From Deltaproteobacteria bacterium (GTDB taxonomy: Bacteria; Myxococcota; Myxococcia; SLRQ01), in NCBI GenBank assembly GCA_029210625.1, contig JARGFU010000005.1:62001-126000 (forward strand): 64,000 bases of DNA. Reading direction: 5' to 3'. The translations under genes were made by a program, and so were the position numbers. Positions 28,704-39,359 of this stretch are shown here, piece after piece. Numbering within the stretch: the stretch's first letter is position 1; each line of letters begins with the position of its first letter. The notes beneath the pieces are model-generated. The model worked only from the letters and a program-made list of their open reading frames with translations, was not told the DNA's origin and did no database searches.

Positions 28704-29539
28704 GCCGCATGTGCGCCCCGGGCCGCATCGCGTCGGTCTTCGAGCGAGCCCGCGCCGAGGAGCGCGCCGCGCTCATCGTCTACTTCACCGCCGGCGATCC
28801 CGATCTGGCCACCAGCCGGGAGCTGCTCGCGGCGATCGCGCGGGGAGGGGCGGATCTGATCGAGCTGGGCGTGCCCTTCTCCGACCCGGCGGCGGACGGC
28901 CCGGTGCTCGAGGCCGCGGCGGCCCGGGCCCTGGCGGCCGGCACCCGCCTCGAGGACGTGATCGCGCTCTGCCGGGAGCTGCGCGCCGGGGAGCTGGAGG
29001 GCCTTCCCGAGGGCGCCGCCGAGACCCTCGCCGTGATCCTCTTCGGCTACGCCAACCCCTTCCTGCGCCGGGGGGAGGCCCTGGCGCCCGCGCTGGCCGG
29101 GGCCGGCGTGGACGGCCTGCTCTCGGTGGATCTCCCGCCCGACTCGGGGCTGCCCCTCTACGACCAGCTGCGGGCGGCTGGCCTCGATCCGATCCTCCTG
29201 GCCACGCCCACCACCCGCGACGAGCGCCTGGAGGCGATCTTCTCCGAGGCGCGGGGCTTCCTCTACTACGTCTCCCTGGTCGGCGTGACCGGGGCCGCCC
29301 AGGGGAGCGCCGCCGATCTGCAGCAGCGCCTGGCCGAGCTGCGCTCGCGCAGCCCGCTGCCGGTGGCCGTCGGCTTCGGCGTGGACGGCCCGGAGGCCGT
29401 GGCGCGCCTGGCGCCGGTCGCCGACGGCGTGGTCGTCGGCACCGCCCTCGTGCGCCTCATCGAGGCGGGCGGCCCCGAGCTGCCCGCCCGGGTCGAGGCC
29501 TTCGTCCGCTCCCTGCGGGAGGCCTGCGCCCGTGGATGA
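28700..29539 (+). CDS. trpA: Tryptophan synthase alpha chain
   Basis: Cleaves indole-3-glycerol phosphate to indole, channelled to TrpB. 279 residues, TIM barrel. The catalytic Glu is residue 55 and the catalytic Asp residue 66 in [27 protein letters not shown] corresponds to loop 6, and [15 protein letters not shown] and [11 protein letters not shown] bind phosphate. GTG 28700 overlaps the trpB stop (GTGA). Last gene of the operon; the next gene starts 54 bases later behind its own promoter. Confidence 0.97.
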   Translation: MSRMCAPGRIASVFERARAEERAALIVYFTAGDPDLATSRELLAAIARGGADLIELGVPFSDPAADGPVLEAAAARALAAGTRLEDVIALCRELRAGELEGLPEGAAETLAVILFGYANPFLRRGEALAPALAGAGVDGLLSVDLPPDSGLPLYDQLRAAGLDPILLATPTTRDERLEAIFSEARGFLYYVSLVGVTGAAQGSAADLQQRLAELRSRSPLPVAVGFGVDGPEAVARLAPVADGVVVGTALVRLIEAGGPELPARVEAFVRSLREACARG

Positions 29540-29558
29540 GCGGAGTCCCCGGCGACCC

Positions 29559-29586
29559 TTGAGCGCACGTCGCTGAGTGCTAGAGT
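29559..29586 (+). promoter_or_regulatory. Promoter TTGAGC-16-TAGAGT, apparently leaderless
   Basis: The -35 is TTGAGC (29559-29564) and the -10 TAGAGT (29581-29586). The ATG at 29594 is 7 bases after the -10, so transcription should start at or next to the start codon. No SD precedes the ATG. Confidence 0.5.
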
Positions 29587-29593
29587 CTTCCTC

Positions 29594-30529
29594 ATGAAGG
29601 TCCGAGCACTCGTCCTCCTCGCCGCCGTCCTCCCCTTCACCGCGCAGGCCGCCAAGATCGTGCCTGGCTTCACCGACGTCACGGTGGGGGAGCGGGGCAC
29701 GATCTCGGTCACCCTCACCGTGCAGGGACCTGCGAAGGGGCCCTTCAAGGTCGGGCTGGTCAACGGCAAGAAGCTCACCCGGGGCACCGCAGTCGAGCTG
29801 ACGGAGATCGCGGCCGGGGCCTTCGTGCCGGTGATGGCCGAGCTACGGGTGGGCAACAACCCCGTCGGCACCCACGCCATCGGCCTCGAGGGTCCGAATG
29901 GGATCCTGGCCCAGACCACGGTGACCATCGTCCCCGGGCCGAAGCAGGAGTCCTTCCTGGGCAAGAAGGGCAAGGAGACCACGATCGCGACCTACATCCA
30001 GAAGCGCGACGCGGATCTGAAGCGCGGCTTCATCGACGATCAGGGGGAGGGCCTGCACGCCGTCTTCTTCCTCAAGATCGCCGAGACCGGCGCGGCGCAC
30101 GAGGTCGTCTTCAAGCACAAGAACGAGGCCGTCTGCTCCGACACCGTCCACCCGGCCGGCTTCAAGGGCCAGATCGTCCGGGTCCGCGCCAGCTGCCGCT
30201 CCGGCGGTGGCGAGGAGGAGGGCGGCGCCGAGGGCGGCGACGACGCCGCCATCGTCGACGACATGGGCGACATGTCCAAGCCCATCGCCCTGGGCAGCAG
30301 CGAGCCCCTGCCCGGAGAGGGTGACATCGTGGTCGAGGACGAGACCAGCGGAGAGCTGATGCCCCTGGACTCGATCCTCGAGAAGGCCGGCCCCTGGAAG
30401 GTCGAGGTGAAGAAGGGCACGAAGGTCAAGCGGGTCCTCACCTTCAGCGTGAAGCGGAAGGCCATCGTGCCGGGGATCCCGGGCAGGGCGCCGCTGAAGA
30501 TGGCTCGGGTGCAGGTGCTCGCGCCCTAG
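29594..30529 (+). CDS. Secreted protein of unknown function
   Basis: 311 residues with a plain Sec signal peptide (VRALVLLAAVLPFTAQA, cleaved before AKIVPGF). Residues 20-115 look like an Ig-like beta-sandwich (VTVGERGTISVTLTVQGPAKG, VGNNPVGTHAIGLEGP). A second region (135-205) carries one Cys pair. A low-complexity Gly/Glu/Asp stretch (206-225) follows, then a basic C-terminal segment (WKVEVKKGTKVKRVLTF). No catalytic motif or known family is recognised. It lies between the trp operon and tetR with separate promoters on both sides. Confidence 0.8.
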   Translation: MKVRALVLLAAVLPFTAQAAKIVPGFTDVTVGERGTISVTLTVQGPAKGPFKVGLVNGKKLTRGTAVELTEIAAGAFVPVMAELRVGNNPVGTHAIGLEGPNGILAQTTVTIVPGPKQESFLGKKGKETTIATYIQKRDADLKRGFIDDQGEGLHAVFFLKIAETGAAHEVVFKHKNEAVCSDTVHPAGFKGQIVRVRASCRSGGGEEEGGAEGGDDAAIVDDMGDMSKPIALGSSEPLPGEGDIVVEDETSGELMPLDSILEKAGPWKVEVKKGTKVKRVLTFSVKRKAIVPGIPGRAPLKMARVQVLAP

Positions 30530-30555
30530 GGGCGCGGCCCCGGGCCGGGCGGGCA

Positions 30556-30584
30556 TTGACTTCCCCCCGACCCCCTCCTAGGTT
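30556..30584 (+). promoter_or_regulatory. tetR promoter TTGACT-17-TAGGTT
   Basis: -35 TTGACT (30556-30561), exactly 17 bases, -10 TAGGTT (30579-30584). Transcription would start near 30591, inside the palindrome at 30588-30603. An SD (AGGGGAG, 30611-30617) follows before ATG 30628. Confidence 0.65.
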
Positions 30585-30587
30585 GCC

Positions 30588-30603
30588 GATTGATTCGTCA
30601 ATC
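30588..30603 (+). promoter_or_regulatory. Palindromic operator GATTGA-TTCG-TCAATC
   Basis: Perfect 6-base inverted repeat with a 4-base spacer, covering the predicted +1 of tetR. The same palindrome with spacer CCCG lies at the same position relative to the acyl-CoA carboxylase promoter (50090-50105). The natural reading is autorepression by the adjacent TetR protein. Confidence 0.6.
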
Positions 30604-30627
30604 AGCAGCCAGGGGAGCGTCGTTTCG

Positions 30628-31269
30628 ATGAGCAAGAGCGCCCGCAAGACCCGCCGGGAGAGCACCGAGGCCAAGCGCCGGGCCATCCTCCGGGCCGCGG
30701 TGAAGGTCTTCGCCGAGCGGGGCTACCACGGCTGCCGGATCGCCGACGTGGCCCGGGAGGCGGACGTCGCCTACGGCCTCGTCTACCACTACTTCGAGGG
30801 CAAGGAGGCCCTGCTCACCGCGGTCTTCGAGGAGTCGTGGAACCTCTTCTCCGCGGGCATCGAGGCCCTGGTGGAGCAGGAGATCCCCTTCGAGGAGAAG
30901 ATCGAGCAGATCACCCGGGTGGCCCTCGAGGCCTACCGGGCGCACCCCCACGCCGTGCGGGTGATGGTGCTCGAGGTCGCCCGCTCGCCCTTCTTCCTGG
31001 AGCGCGGCCGGGTCGAGACCTTCGCCTCCACCTTCGAGGCCGTGAAGCGCCTCTGCCTGCGCGCGCAGGAGCAGGGCGAGGTGCGCCGGGAGATCGAGGC
31101 CGAGCACCTGGCCTACGTGCTGCTCGGCGCGGTGGAGATGCTCGTCACCGGCTTCGTCCTCGGCACCCTCGACGTCGAGGCCGAGGGGGTGGTGGAGAGC
31201 GCGACCCGCAGCACCGTCGAGATCGTCTGCCGGGGGCTCCTCCCGGTCCAAGGGAGGCCGACGCCATGA
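30628..31269 (+). CDS. TetR-family transcriptional repressor
   Basis: 213 residues. N-terminal helix-turn-helix (residues about 15-60): RRAILRAAVKVFAERGYHG, IADVAREADVAYGLVYHYF, then EGKEALLTAVFEE. The rest is the all-helical ligand and dimerisation domain. ATG 30628 was chosen for its SD and because the upstream extension lies in the promoter. It overlaps the enoyl-CoA hydratase gene (ATGA), so the two are one operon. With the shared operator upstream of the carboxyltransferase gene, the ligand is probably an acyl-CoA or fatty acid from a catabolic route (inference), as for LiuQ, FadR- or PsrA-type TetR proteins. Confidence 0.93.
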   Translation: MSKSARKTRRESTEAKRRAILRAAVKVFAERGYHGCRIADVAREADVAYGLVYHYFEGKEALLTAVFEESWNLFSAGIEALVEQEIPFEEKIEQITRVALEAYRAHPHAVRVMVLEVARSPFFLERGRVETFASTFEAVKRLCLRAQEQGEVRREIEAEHLAYVLLGAVEMLVTGFVLGTLDVEAEGVVESATRSTVEIVCRGLLPVQGRPTP

Positions 31270-32048
31270 GCGAGACCCACGTCAGCGTGACGCGAGAGGG
31301 CCGGGTGGCCCGCCTGACCATCGATCGCGAGGCGCGGCGCAACGCGCTGGCGCCCGAGACCGTCGATCAGCTCTCGGCGGCCCTCGCCGCGGCCGACGCC
31401 GACCCCGAGGTCGGGGTGATCGTGCTGACCGGGGCCGGGGAGAAGGCCTTCTGCTCCGGCGGAGATCTCGCCGGTGCGGCGATGCAGGACGGCTTCCTCT
31501 CGGGGCACGAGGCCCGGCGGGACTACGGGCAGCTCCTCCTGCAGATGCGCGGCCTGGGCACCCCGCTGGTGGCCCGGGTGAACGGCTACGCCCTCGGCGG
31601 CGGCCTCGGCCTGGTGGCCGCCTGCGATCTGGCGGTGGCGGTCGAGCACGCGAAGTTCGGCACCCCCGAGATCGATCGCGGGCTCTTCCCCTGGATGATC
31701 TCGGCGCTCTTGATGAGGGTCCTGCCCGAGAAGGTGGCCCGCGAGCTGATCTTCACCGGAGAGAAGATCGACGCCGCCCGCGCCCGGGAGGTGGGGCTGA
31801 TCAACGCGGTGGTCCCGGCCGGCGAGCTCGACGCGAAGGTCGCCGAGCTGGCCGGCAAGGTCGCGAGCAAGTCGCCGGCGATCCTGCGCCTGGGCCGGCG
31901 GGCGCTCTCGCTGGTCGACGAGCAGCCCCTCCCGGCGGCGATGGAGCTCCTGGCCGCCCTGCTCTCGGTGAACACCCTCACCGAGGATGCCATGGAGGGC
32001 GTCGCCGCCTTTCTGGAGAAGCGCGCCCCCGAGTGGAAGGGCCGCTGA
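31266..32048 (+). CDS. Enoyl-CoA hydratase/isomerase (crotonase family)
   Basis: 260 residues. Hydrates trans-2-enoyl-CoA or catalyses a related crotonase reaction. Oxyanion-hole motifs are AFCSGGDLAG and NGYALGGGLGLVAACD. Both catalytic Glu positions appear filled: FGTPEIDRG and, 20 residues on, ARELIFTGE. RGLFPWMISALLM is the substrate-side segment. ATG 31266 lies in the tetR stop (ATGA). Co-transcription with TetR and the shared operator with an acyl-CoA carboxylase suggest a role in branched-chain or other acyl-CoA breakdown. The exact substrate cannot be read from sequence. Confidence 0.93.
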   Translation: MSETHVSVTREGRVARLTIDREARRNALAPETVDQLSAALAAADADPEVGVIVLTGAGEKAFCSGGDLAGAAMQDGFLSGHEARRDYGQLLLQMRGLGTPLVARVNGYALGGGLGLVAACDLAVAVEHAKFGTPEIDRGLFPWMISALLMRVLPEKVARELIFTGEKIDAARAREVGLINAVVPAGELDAKVAELAGKVASKSPAILRLGRRALSLVDEQPLPAAMELLAALLSVNTLTEDAMEGVAAFLEKRAPEWKGR

Positions 32049-32055
32049 GGCACGA

Positions 32056-32087
32056 AGAGCGCGAGCCGGGTGCCCGGCCCGCGCTCT
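32056..32087. terminator. Bidirectional terminator hairpin between convergent genes
   Basis: GAGCGCG-A-GCCGGG pairs with CCCGGC-C-CGCGCTC around a TG turn, giving a stem of about 14 pairs with one mismatch. It lies between the hydratase stop and the end of the minus-strand lipoprotein gene. Confidence 0.6.
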
Positions 32088-32114
32088 CGCGCTCCTGCAG
32101 GGTCCTCGCGGTCC

Positions 32115-33674
32115 CTACTGGAAGGTCACCACCAGGGCCTCGGAGGAGGCCGGCGTGATGATCGGGTGCCCCTGGGGGTCCACCAGGTTCACGTAGCCCG
32201 GCTCGGTGCCCGAGAAGTTCAGGATGACGGGCTTCGAGATGTTCTGCGAGAGGCCGTAGGCCGGCAGCCGGGGAGAGTAGGGCATCTGCAGCCGGAAGGT
32301 CCGGGTGAAGCCGCTGGAGAGGAAGGGGGAGAGGGGCGCGGTCTCGAGCTGGTAGGCGGGGATGGGGTTGTTGGACTCCCACTCGCCCTGGAAGTCGCCC
32401 TTCACGCCCGAGTTGTCGAGATCGTCGTTGAAGTAGAAGGGGAACCAGTAGTTGCCCGAGGGGGGCCGGTTGCCCAGGCCGATCTCCTGGTTGAGCGTGA
32501 TCTCGATGACGTCGAAGGCGTCGAGGAGGCCGTTCCCGTTGTTGTCGATCATCCGGTAGTTGGTGCCGATGATCACGTCACCGGCCGGGGCCGCGGTGAA
32601 GAAGGAGCCGGAGAGGCGGCTCTTCGAGGCGGCGGCGGTGGTGCCGGCGGCCCGGACGTCGATCAGGACGTGGTACTTGCGGCCCTCGGAGAAGGGCGCG
32701 TTGGGGGTGACCTGCACAACGTTGCCCTCGCGCACCTCGGCGGTGCTCTCGACCACCGCGCGGCCCTCGTCGTCGAAGACGGTGGCGACCAGGCTGCCCT
32801 CGTCGAGGGGCTGGTTGTAGACCACCCGGATCGGGCCGTTGAGGCCGATCACCGAGTCGCCCGGCCGCGGCAGGCCGCCGTTGAGCAGCGAGCCGACGTT
32901 CGAGGCCAGGGCGGAGAGGGAGGTGCTGCCGCCGGGGGGCGGGAGCTCGATGGTGAAGCGGCCGCCGTGGGTCAGCAGCCACTGGGCGCTGCGCGAGTCG
33001 GCGGTGCCCTGGTAGTCGATCTGGCCGTCGCCATCGAGGTCGACCGGGCCGATGACGACATCGACGTTGCCGCCCCAGAGCGCCATTCCCTGGAGGGAGG
33101 GCAGGCCCTGGAAGCGCATGTTGCCGCTGGCGCTGGCCGCGGTGACGGTCACCCGGCCCATGGCGATGTTGCCGTTCACGTAGGCCACCGAGGCGGTGGC
33201 GCTGCCGGTCGCCGCGTCGATGGGGGTGGAGTCGAAGCCCACCACCTGCACCTCGACGCTGCCGGTCAGGGGGAAGAGGCCCACCGGACCCACGAAGGCG
33301 CCGATGTTGTCGGTGGGGAAGTCACCGTTGGCGCCCGGGATGGCGACCGCCAGGGTCACCCGGGTGTAGCCCTCCTTGGTGATCGTCACGCCGGCCTGAC
33401 CGCCGGCGGGGACGTCGAGGAAGGAGAAGGAGCCGGAGGCGTCGGAGGTGGCGTCCGAGGCCAGATCTCCGAGCGCCAGCACGATGGTGGCGCCCTCGAG
33501 GGGGGCGCCGGTGGCCGCGTCGACGACCTCACCCCAGATGGTCCCCCGCACGTCGCTGGGCTCGACCTGGGTGCGGTCGGGGCCAGCGTCGGCGTTGCTG
33601 TTGCCGCCGCCGCAGGCCACCGAGACGGCGAGCGACGCGATCACACCCCAGACGAACAGATTGACGAAACGCAT
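32115..33674 (-). CDS. Lipoprotein with carboxypeptidase-regulatory-like and Ig-like domains
   Basis: 519 residues. The signal peptide ends at the lipobox SVAC, followed by GGGNSNADAGPD. Residues about 42-110 form a carboxypeptidase-regulatory-like domain (GEVVDAATGAPLEGATIVL, DASGSFSFLDVPAG). A DLDGDGQID loop at about 215 may bind calcium. Residues about 285-370 resemble a Big_5/SbsA Ig-like domain (GPIRVVYNQPLDEGS, FSEGRKYHVLIDV). DNNGNGLLDAFD near 385 is another acidic loop. Probably outer-membrane-attached; function unknown. SD AGGAGGGACC precedes the ATG. Divergent from serA. Confidence 0.85.
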   Translation of the reverse strand: MRFVNLFVWGVIASLAVSVACGGGNSNADAGPDRTQVEPSDVRGTIWGEVVDAATGAPLEGATIVLALGDLASDATSDASGSFSFLDVPAGGQAGVTITKEGYTRVTLAVAIPGANGDFPTDNIGAFVGPVGLFPLTGSVEVQVVGFDSTPIDAATGSATASVAYVNGNIAMGRVTVTAASASGNMRFQGLPSLQGMALWGGNVDVVIGPVDLDGDGQIDYQGTADSRSAQWLLTHGGRFTIELPPPGGSTSLSALASNVGSLLNGGLPRPGDSVIGLNGPIRVVYNQPLDEGSLVATVFDDEGRAVVESTAEVREGNVVQVTPNAPFSEGRKYHVLIDVRAAGTTAAASKSRLSGSFFTAAPAGDVIIGTNYRMIDNNGNGLLDAFDVIEITLNQEIGLGNRPPSGNYWFPFYFNDDLDNSGVKGDFQGEWESNNPIPAYQLETAPLSPFLSSGFTRTFRLQMPYSPRLPAYGLSQNISKPVILNFSGTEPGYVNLVDPQGHPIITPASSEALVVTFQ

Positions 33675-33685
33675 GGTCCCTCCTG

Positions 33686-33703
33686 CTGGCGACTTGGCGC
33701 CAG
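33686..33703 (-). promoter_or_regulatory. Hairpin next to the SD of the lipoprotein gene
   Basis: CTGGCG and CGCCAG form a perfect 6-base stem with a 6-base loop, ending two bases before the SD (AGGAGGGA) on the minus strand. It could influence translation or mRNA stability; this is inference. Confidence 0.3.
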
Positions 33704-33778
33704 ATGGCTACGAAAAGGTCGAAAACGAGTTTCCCCCCAGGAATCGGGGTGGTGTCAAGCGTCCGCCTCCTAGGGCGA

Positions 33779-33807
33779 TTGACGGCCGACACGGCTCGCG
33801 GCAGGTT
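33779..33807 (+). promoter_or_regulatory. serA promoter candidate TTGACG-17-CAGGTT
   Basis: -35 TTGACG (33779-33784), 17 bases, -10 CAGGTT (33802-33807), about 63 bases before ATG 33871. On the other strand a consensus TTGACA (33758-33753) could serve the divergent lipoprotein gene, but its -10 is unclear. Confidence 0.4.
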
Positions 33808-33870
33808 GTGTCGCGCCGCGTCATTGGATCCACTGGAGTTCACTCCCCACCGTCCAGGAAGGAAGCCGAG

Positions 33871-35469
33871 ATGAGCGATTCCATCAAGCGTGTGCTGGTC
33901 TCCGACAAGCTCTCCCAGGAGGGCCTCGCCATCTTCGAGGCCGCCGAGGGCATCGAGGTCGACAACCGACCGGGGCTCTCACCCGAGGAGCTGCTGGCCT
34001 GCATCGGCGACTACCACGGCCTCGCCATCCGCAGCGGCACCAAGGTGACCGCGGAGGTGCTGGCCGCCGCGAAGAAGCTCGAGGTGGTCGGCCGGGCGGG
34101 GATCGGCGTGGACAACGTCGACCGCGAGGCCGCCTCCCGCCGCGGGGTCGTGGTGATGAACACCCCGGGCGGCAACACCGTGACCACCGCCGAGCACACT
34201 CTCGCGATGCTGATGTCGGTCTCCCGGCACATCCCGCAGGCCACGGCCACCCTCAAGGCGGGCAAGTGGGAGAAGAAGAAGCTGCAGGGCCGCGAGCTCT
34301 TCAACAAGACCCTCGGCGTGATCGGCCTGGGCGCCATCGGCCGGATCGTCGCCGACCGGGCCATGGGCCTGAAGATGAAGGTGATCGGCTACGACCCGCT
34401 CCTCGACGGCGAGGACGCCCGGACCCTGGGCGTCGAGCTGGTCAGCCTCGACGAGCTCTACCGCCGCTCGGACTACGTCACCGTGCACGTGCCGATGACC
34501 GACGAGACCCGCGGCATGATCGACGCGGCGGTGATCGAGAAGATGAAGCCGGGCGTCTTCATCATCAACTGCGCCCGCGGCGGCATCGTCGACGAGGCCG
34601 CCCTCGACCAGGCGCTCGCCGCCGGCCGGATCGGCGGCGCCGCCTTCGACGTCTTCGTCGAGGAGCCGCCCCCGGCCGATCACCCGCTGCTCAAGCACGA
34701 CACCTTCGTCTGCTCCCCGCACCTCGGGGCCTCCACCGAGGAGGCGCAGGTGAACGTGGCGGTGGCCGTGGCCGAGCAGATGGTCGAGTACCTCACCACC
34801 GGCAACCCCCGGAACGCGGTGAACCTGCCCGCGGTGCCCTCCGACGTGCGCGAGGTCATCGCGCCCTACCTCGAGCTCGCCCACCGCCTCGGGGCGCTCG
34901 CCGGCCAGCTCGCCCCGAAGGGGGCGAAGCGCTTCACCCTGACGACCGCCGGCGAGGTGGCCCAGGTGAGCAGCCGGCCCCTGGCCTCGAAGGCCCTGGC
35001 GGCCTTCGTGGGCGCGCGCCTCGACGGAAACGTCAACGAGGTCAACGCGCCGCACCTCGCCGCCGAGCACGGGCTCGAGCTGATCGAGGCCCGCGCGGGC
35101 TCGGCCGGCCGCTTCGTGAGCCTGATCCAGATCGAGGTCGAGTCCGAGGGCGGCAGCTTCGAGCTCGCCGGCACCCTCTTCGGCGAGGACGATCCCCGGA
35201 TCGTCCGGATGCAGGGCCACGACCTCGAGGCCATCCCCGAGGGGGCGCTCCTGGTCTTCCACAACGACGACCAGCCGGGCGTCGTCGGGGGGATCGGCAC
35301 CCTGCTGGGGCAGGCGGGGATCAACATCGCCGGGATGCAGCTCTCCCTCCACGACGAGACGGGCAAGGCGATGTCGATCGTGAACGTCGCCCGGCTGCCC
35401 GACGAGGAGGTGCTGGCGAAGCTGGCCGCCCTACCGCACATCCTCTGGGTGCGCACCGCGCAGCTTTGA
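33871..35469 (+). CDS. serA: D-3-phosphoglycerate dehydrogenase
   Basis: First step of serine synthesis: 3-phosphoglycerate plus NAD to 3-phosphohydroxypyruvate. 532 residues, the long (type I) form. Order: N-terminal substrate domain with VVGRAGIGVDNVD; NAD domain with LGVIGLGAIGRIVADRA and CARGGIVDEAAL (catalytic Arg), Glu in VEEPPP and His in SPHLGASTEEAQ; an allosteric substrate-binding (ASB) domain at about 315-445; and a C-terminal ACT domain (HNDDQPGVVGGIGTLLGQAG), normally the serine effector site. ATG 33871 was chosen over in-frame upstream codons because GGAAGGAAG precedes it and it matches the family N-terminus. The stop codon sits inside a heptamer repeat array. Confidence 0.97.
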   Translation: MSDSIKRVLVSDKLSQEGLAIFEAAEGIEVDNRPGLSPEELLACIGDYHGLAIRSGTKVTAEVLAAAKKLEVVGRAGIGVDNVDREAASRRGVVVMNTPGGNTVTTAEHTLAMLMSVSRHIPQATATLKAGKWEKKKLQGRELFNKTLGVIGLGAIGRIVADRAMGLKMKVIGYDPLLDGEDARTLGVELVSLDELYRRSDYVTVHVPMTDETRGMIDAAVIEKMKPGVFIINCARGGIVDEAALDQALAAGRIGGAAFDVFVEEPPPADHPLLKHDTFVCSPHLGASTEEAQVNVAVAVAEQMVEYLTTGNPRNAVNLPAVPSDVREVIAPYLELAHRLGALAGQLAPKGAKRFTLTTAGEVAQVSSRPLASKALAAFVGARLDGNVNEVNAPHLAAEHGLELIEARAGSAGRFVSLIQIEVESEGGSFELAGTLFGEDDPRIVRMQGHDLEAIPEGALLVFHNDDQPGVVGGIGTLLGQAGINIAGMQLSLHDETGKAMSIVNVARLPDEEVLAKLAALPHILWVRTAQL

Positions 35470-35527
35470 GCTGCGAGCTGCGAGCTGCGAGCTCGATCGG
35501 GGTCGACTCGTAGCTCGTAGCTCGTAG
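35467..35527 (+). repeat. Heptamer (AGCT-core) array at the 3' end of serA
   Basis: Units GAGCTGC repeat about four times from 35468, followed after a short break by CTCGTAG units to 35527. The serA TGA is the first part of the array. It is followed by CCAGAAACACGA, which resembles CCAGAAATCACGA in the element at 48.25 kb. Confidence 0.75.
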
Positions 35528-35540
35528 CCAGAAACACGAA

Positions 35541-35579
35541 GGCCCGCGAGAACCTCCTCTCGGAGGTTCGCCGCGGGCC
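35541..35579. terminator. Strong bidirectional terminator between serA and the OM protein gene
   Basis: GGCCCGCG (35541-35548) pairs with CGCGGGCC (35572-35579), then a small internal loop, then GAACCTCC (35550-35557) pairs with GGAGGTTC (35562-35569) around TCTC. Sixteen pairs in all. Confidence 0.7.
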
Positions 35580-35604
35580 GTCGCGCCGAAGGCTCTATCG
35601 AGCC

Positions 35605-36570
35605 CTAGTAGTAGACGTGGAACATCAGCCGGGCGCCCGGCTGGAAGTTCAGGGCCAGATCCAGGGTGCCCTGGCCGGTGGTCACGTCCGTGTTCGGATC
35701 GTTGGTCTGGAAGTTCCGCACGCTGATCAGAGGGTTGATCATGTCGCCGGAGAGGGCGAGGTGCGGGGTGATGAACCACTCGGCGCCGATGCCGAAGTTG
35801 ATGTTCACGCCGAGGTTCATGGCGCGGGTGATGTTGTCGGCGCCCTCGGGGTCGACCTGGATGCCGGCGACGCCGAAGCCAGCGCCGAAGATCAGCAGGG
35901 CAGAGGACTTGGCCCGGTGCATGAAGCCGTAGCGGACGTTGAGGTCGATCATCGCGCCGTAGCCGTCCCACTTGTCGAGGGTGTCGCCGGCGCTGCCACC
36001 GGAGACGTCCACCGACTGACGGGCGTTGCCCATGCCGAGGAGGATCGCCGGCTCGAGGGCGACGCTCTCACCGAAGCGGATCCGCGCGCTGGCGGTGTTC
36101 GGGGTGAGGATGTCGGTGCCGGTGCCGGGCCCGGGGCCCGCGTAGGCGGCGCCGCCACCGTTCAGGCCGGGGTTGGCGAGGCCGAGGGTCCAGCCGGTCC
36201 AGATCCAGCCGGCGCCGAAGCCGATGCTGAAGTCGGTGGGGCGGGTCTGGGTGACGGGGCCGGCCTCTCCGGTGGCCACGGCGCCGCGCTTCTCGGCCTT
36301 CTCGGCCATCTTGGCCTTGCGCTCCTCCTCCTGCTTGAGCTTCATCCGCTCGGAGTAGGAGAGGGGGCGGTCGCCGCGATCGTCGTCGTCGGCGCTGGTG
36401 CTCGAGGTGGAGGTGGTGGTGGGGCTCGGCGCCGGAGGAGGCGGAGGCGGGGGCTGATAGCCCGAGTCTCCACCCGAATCCGGGGGAACGAACTGTGCGG
36501 TGGCGGTCTGGGGAAGCACGATCATGGCTAGGGCGGCCAGGAACGCAGTTGCGGTGGCGAAACGCTTCAT
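35605..36570 (-). CDS. Outer-membrane beta-barrel protein with Pro-rich N-terminal linker
   Basis: 321 residues from ATG 36570, chosen for its SD (GGGAGGAGAG) and the signal peptide ATATAFLAALAMIVLPQTATA. A Pro/Ser/Thr-rich spacer and a charged helix (YSERMKLKQEEERKAKMAEK) precede the barrel. From about residue 105 alternating strands begin (FSIGFGAGWIWTGWTLGL) and continue to the end, LMFHVYY, with the C-terminal aromatic residue that the Bam machinery recognises. No enzyme motif. Function unknown, perhaps a structural or porin-like protein. Convergent with serA and divergent from purA. Confidence 0.82.
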   Translation of the reverse strand: MKRFATATAFLAALAMIVLPQTATAQFVPPDSGGDSGYQPPPPPPPAPSPTTTSTSSTSADDDDRGDRPLSYSERMKLKQEEERKAKMAEKAEKRGAVATGEAGPVTQTRPTDFSIGFGAGWIWTGWTLGLANPGLNGGGAAYAGPGPGTGTDILTPNTASARIRFGESVALEPAILLGMGNARQSVDVSGGSAGDTLDKWDGYGAMIDLNVRYGFMHRAKSSALLIFGAGFGVAGIQVDPEGADNITRAMNLGVNINFGIGAEWFITPHLALSGDMINPLISVRNFQTNDPNTDVTTGQGTLDLALNFQPGARLMFHVYY

Positions 36571-36605
36571 CTCTCCTCCCTTTCGAGGTGACGGTTGCGG
36601 GAGAG

Positions 36606-36633
36606 TCTCTAACAGATTCGGGCCGGGGGCCAA
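36606..36633 (-). promoter_or_regulatory. Promoter candidate TTGGCC-16-TAGAGA for the OM protein
   Basis: On the minus strand, TTGGCC (36633-36628), 16 bases, TAGAGA (36611-36606), 35 bases before ATG 36570. Confidence 0.4.
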
Positions 36634-36639
36634 GAGTGA

Positions 36640-39356
<2,717 letters not shown>

Positions 39357-39359
39357 GGC

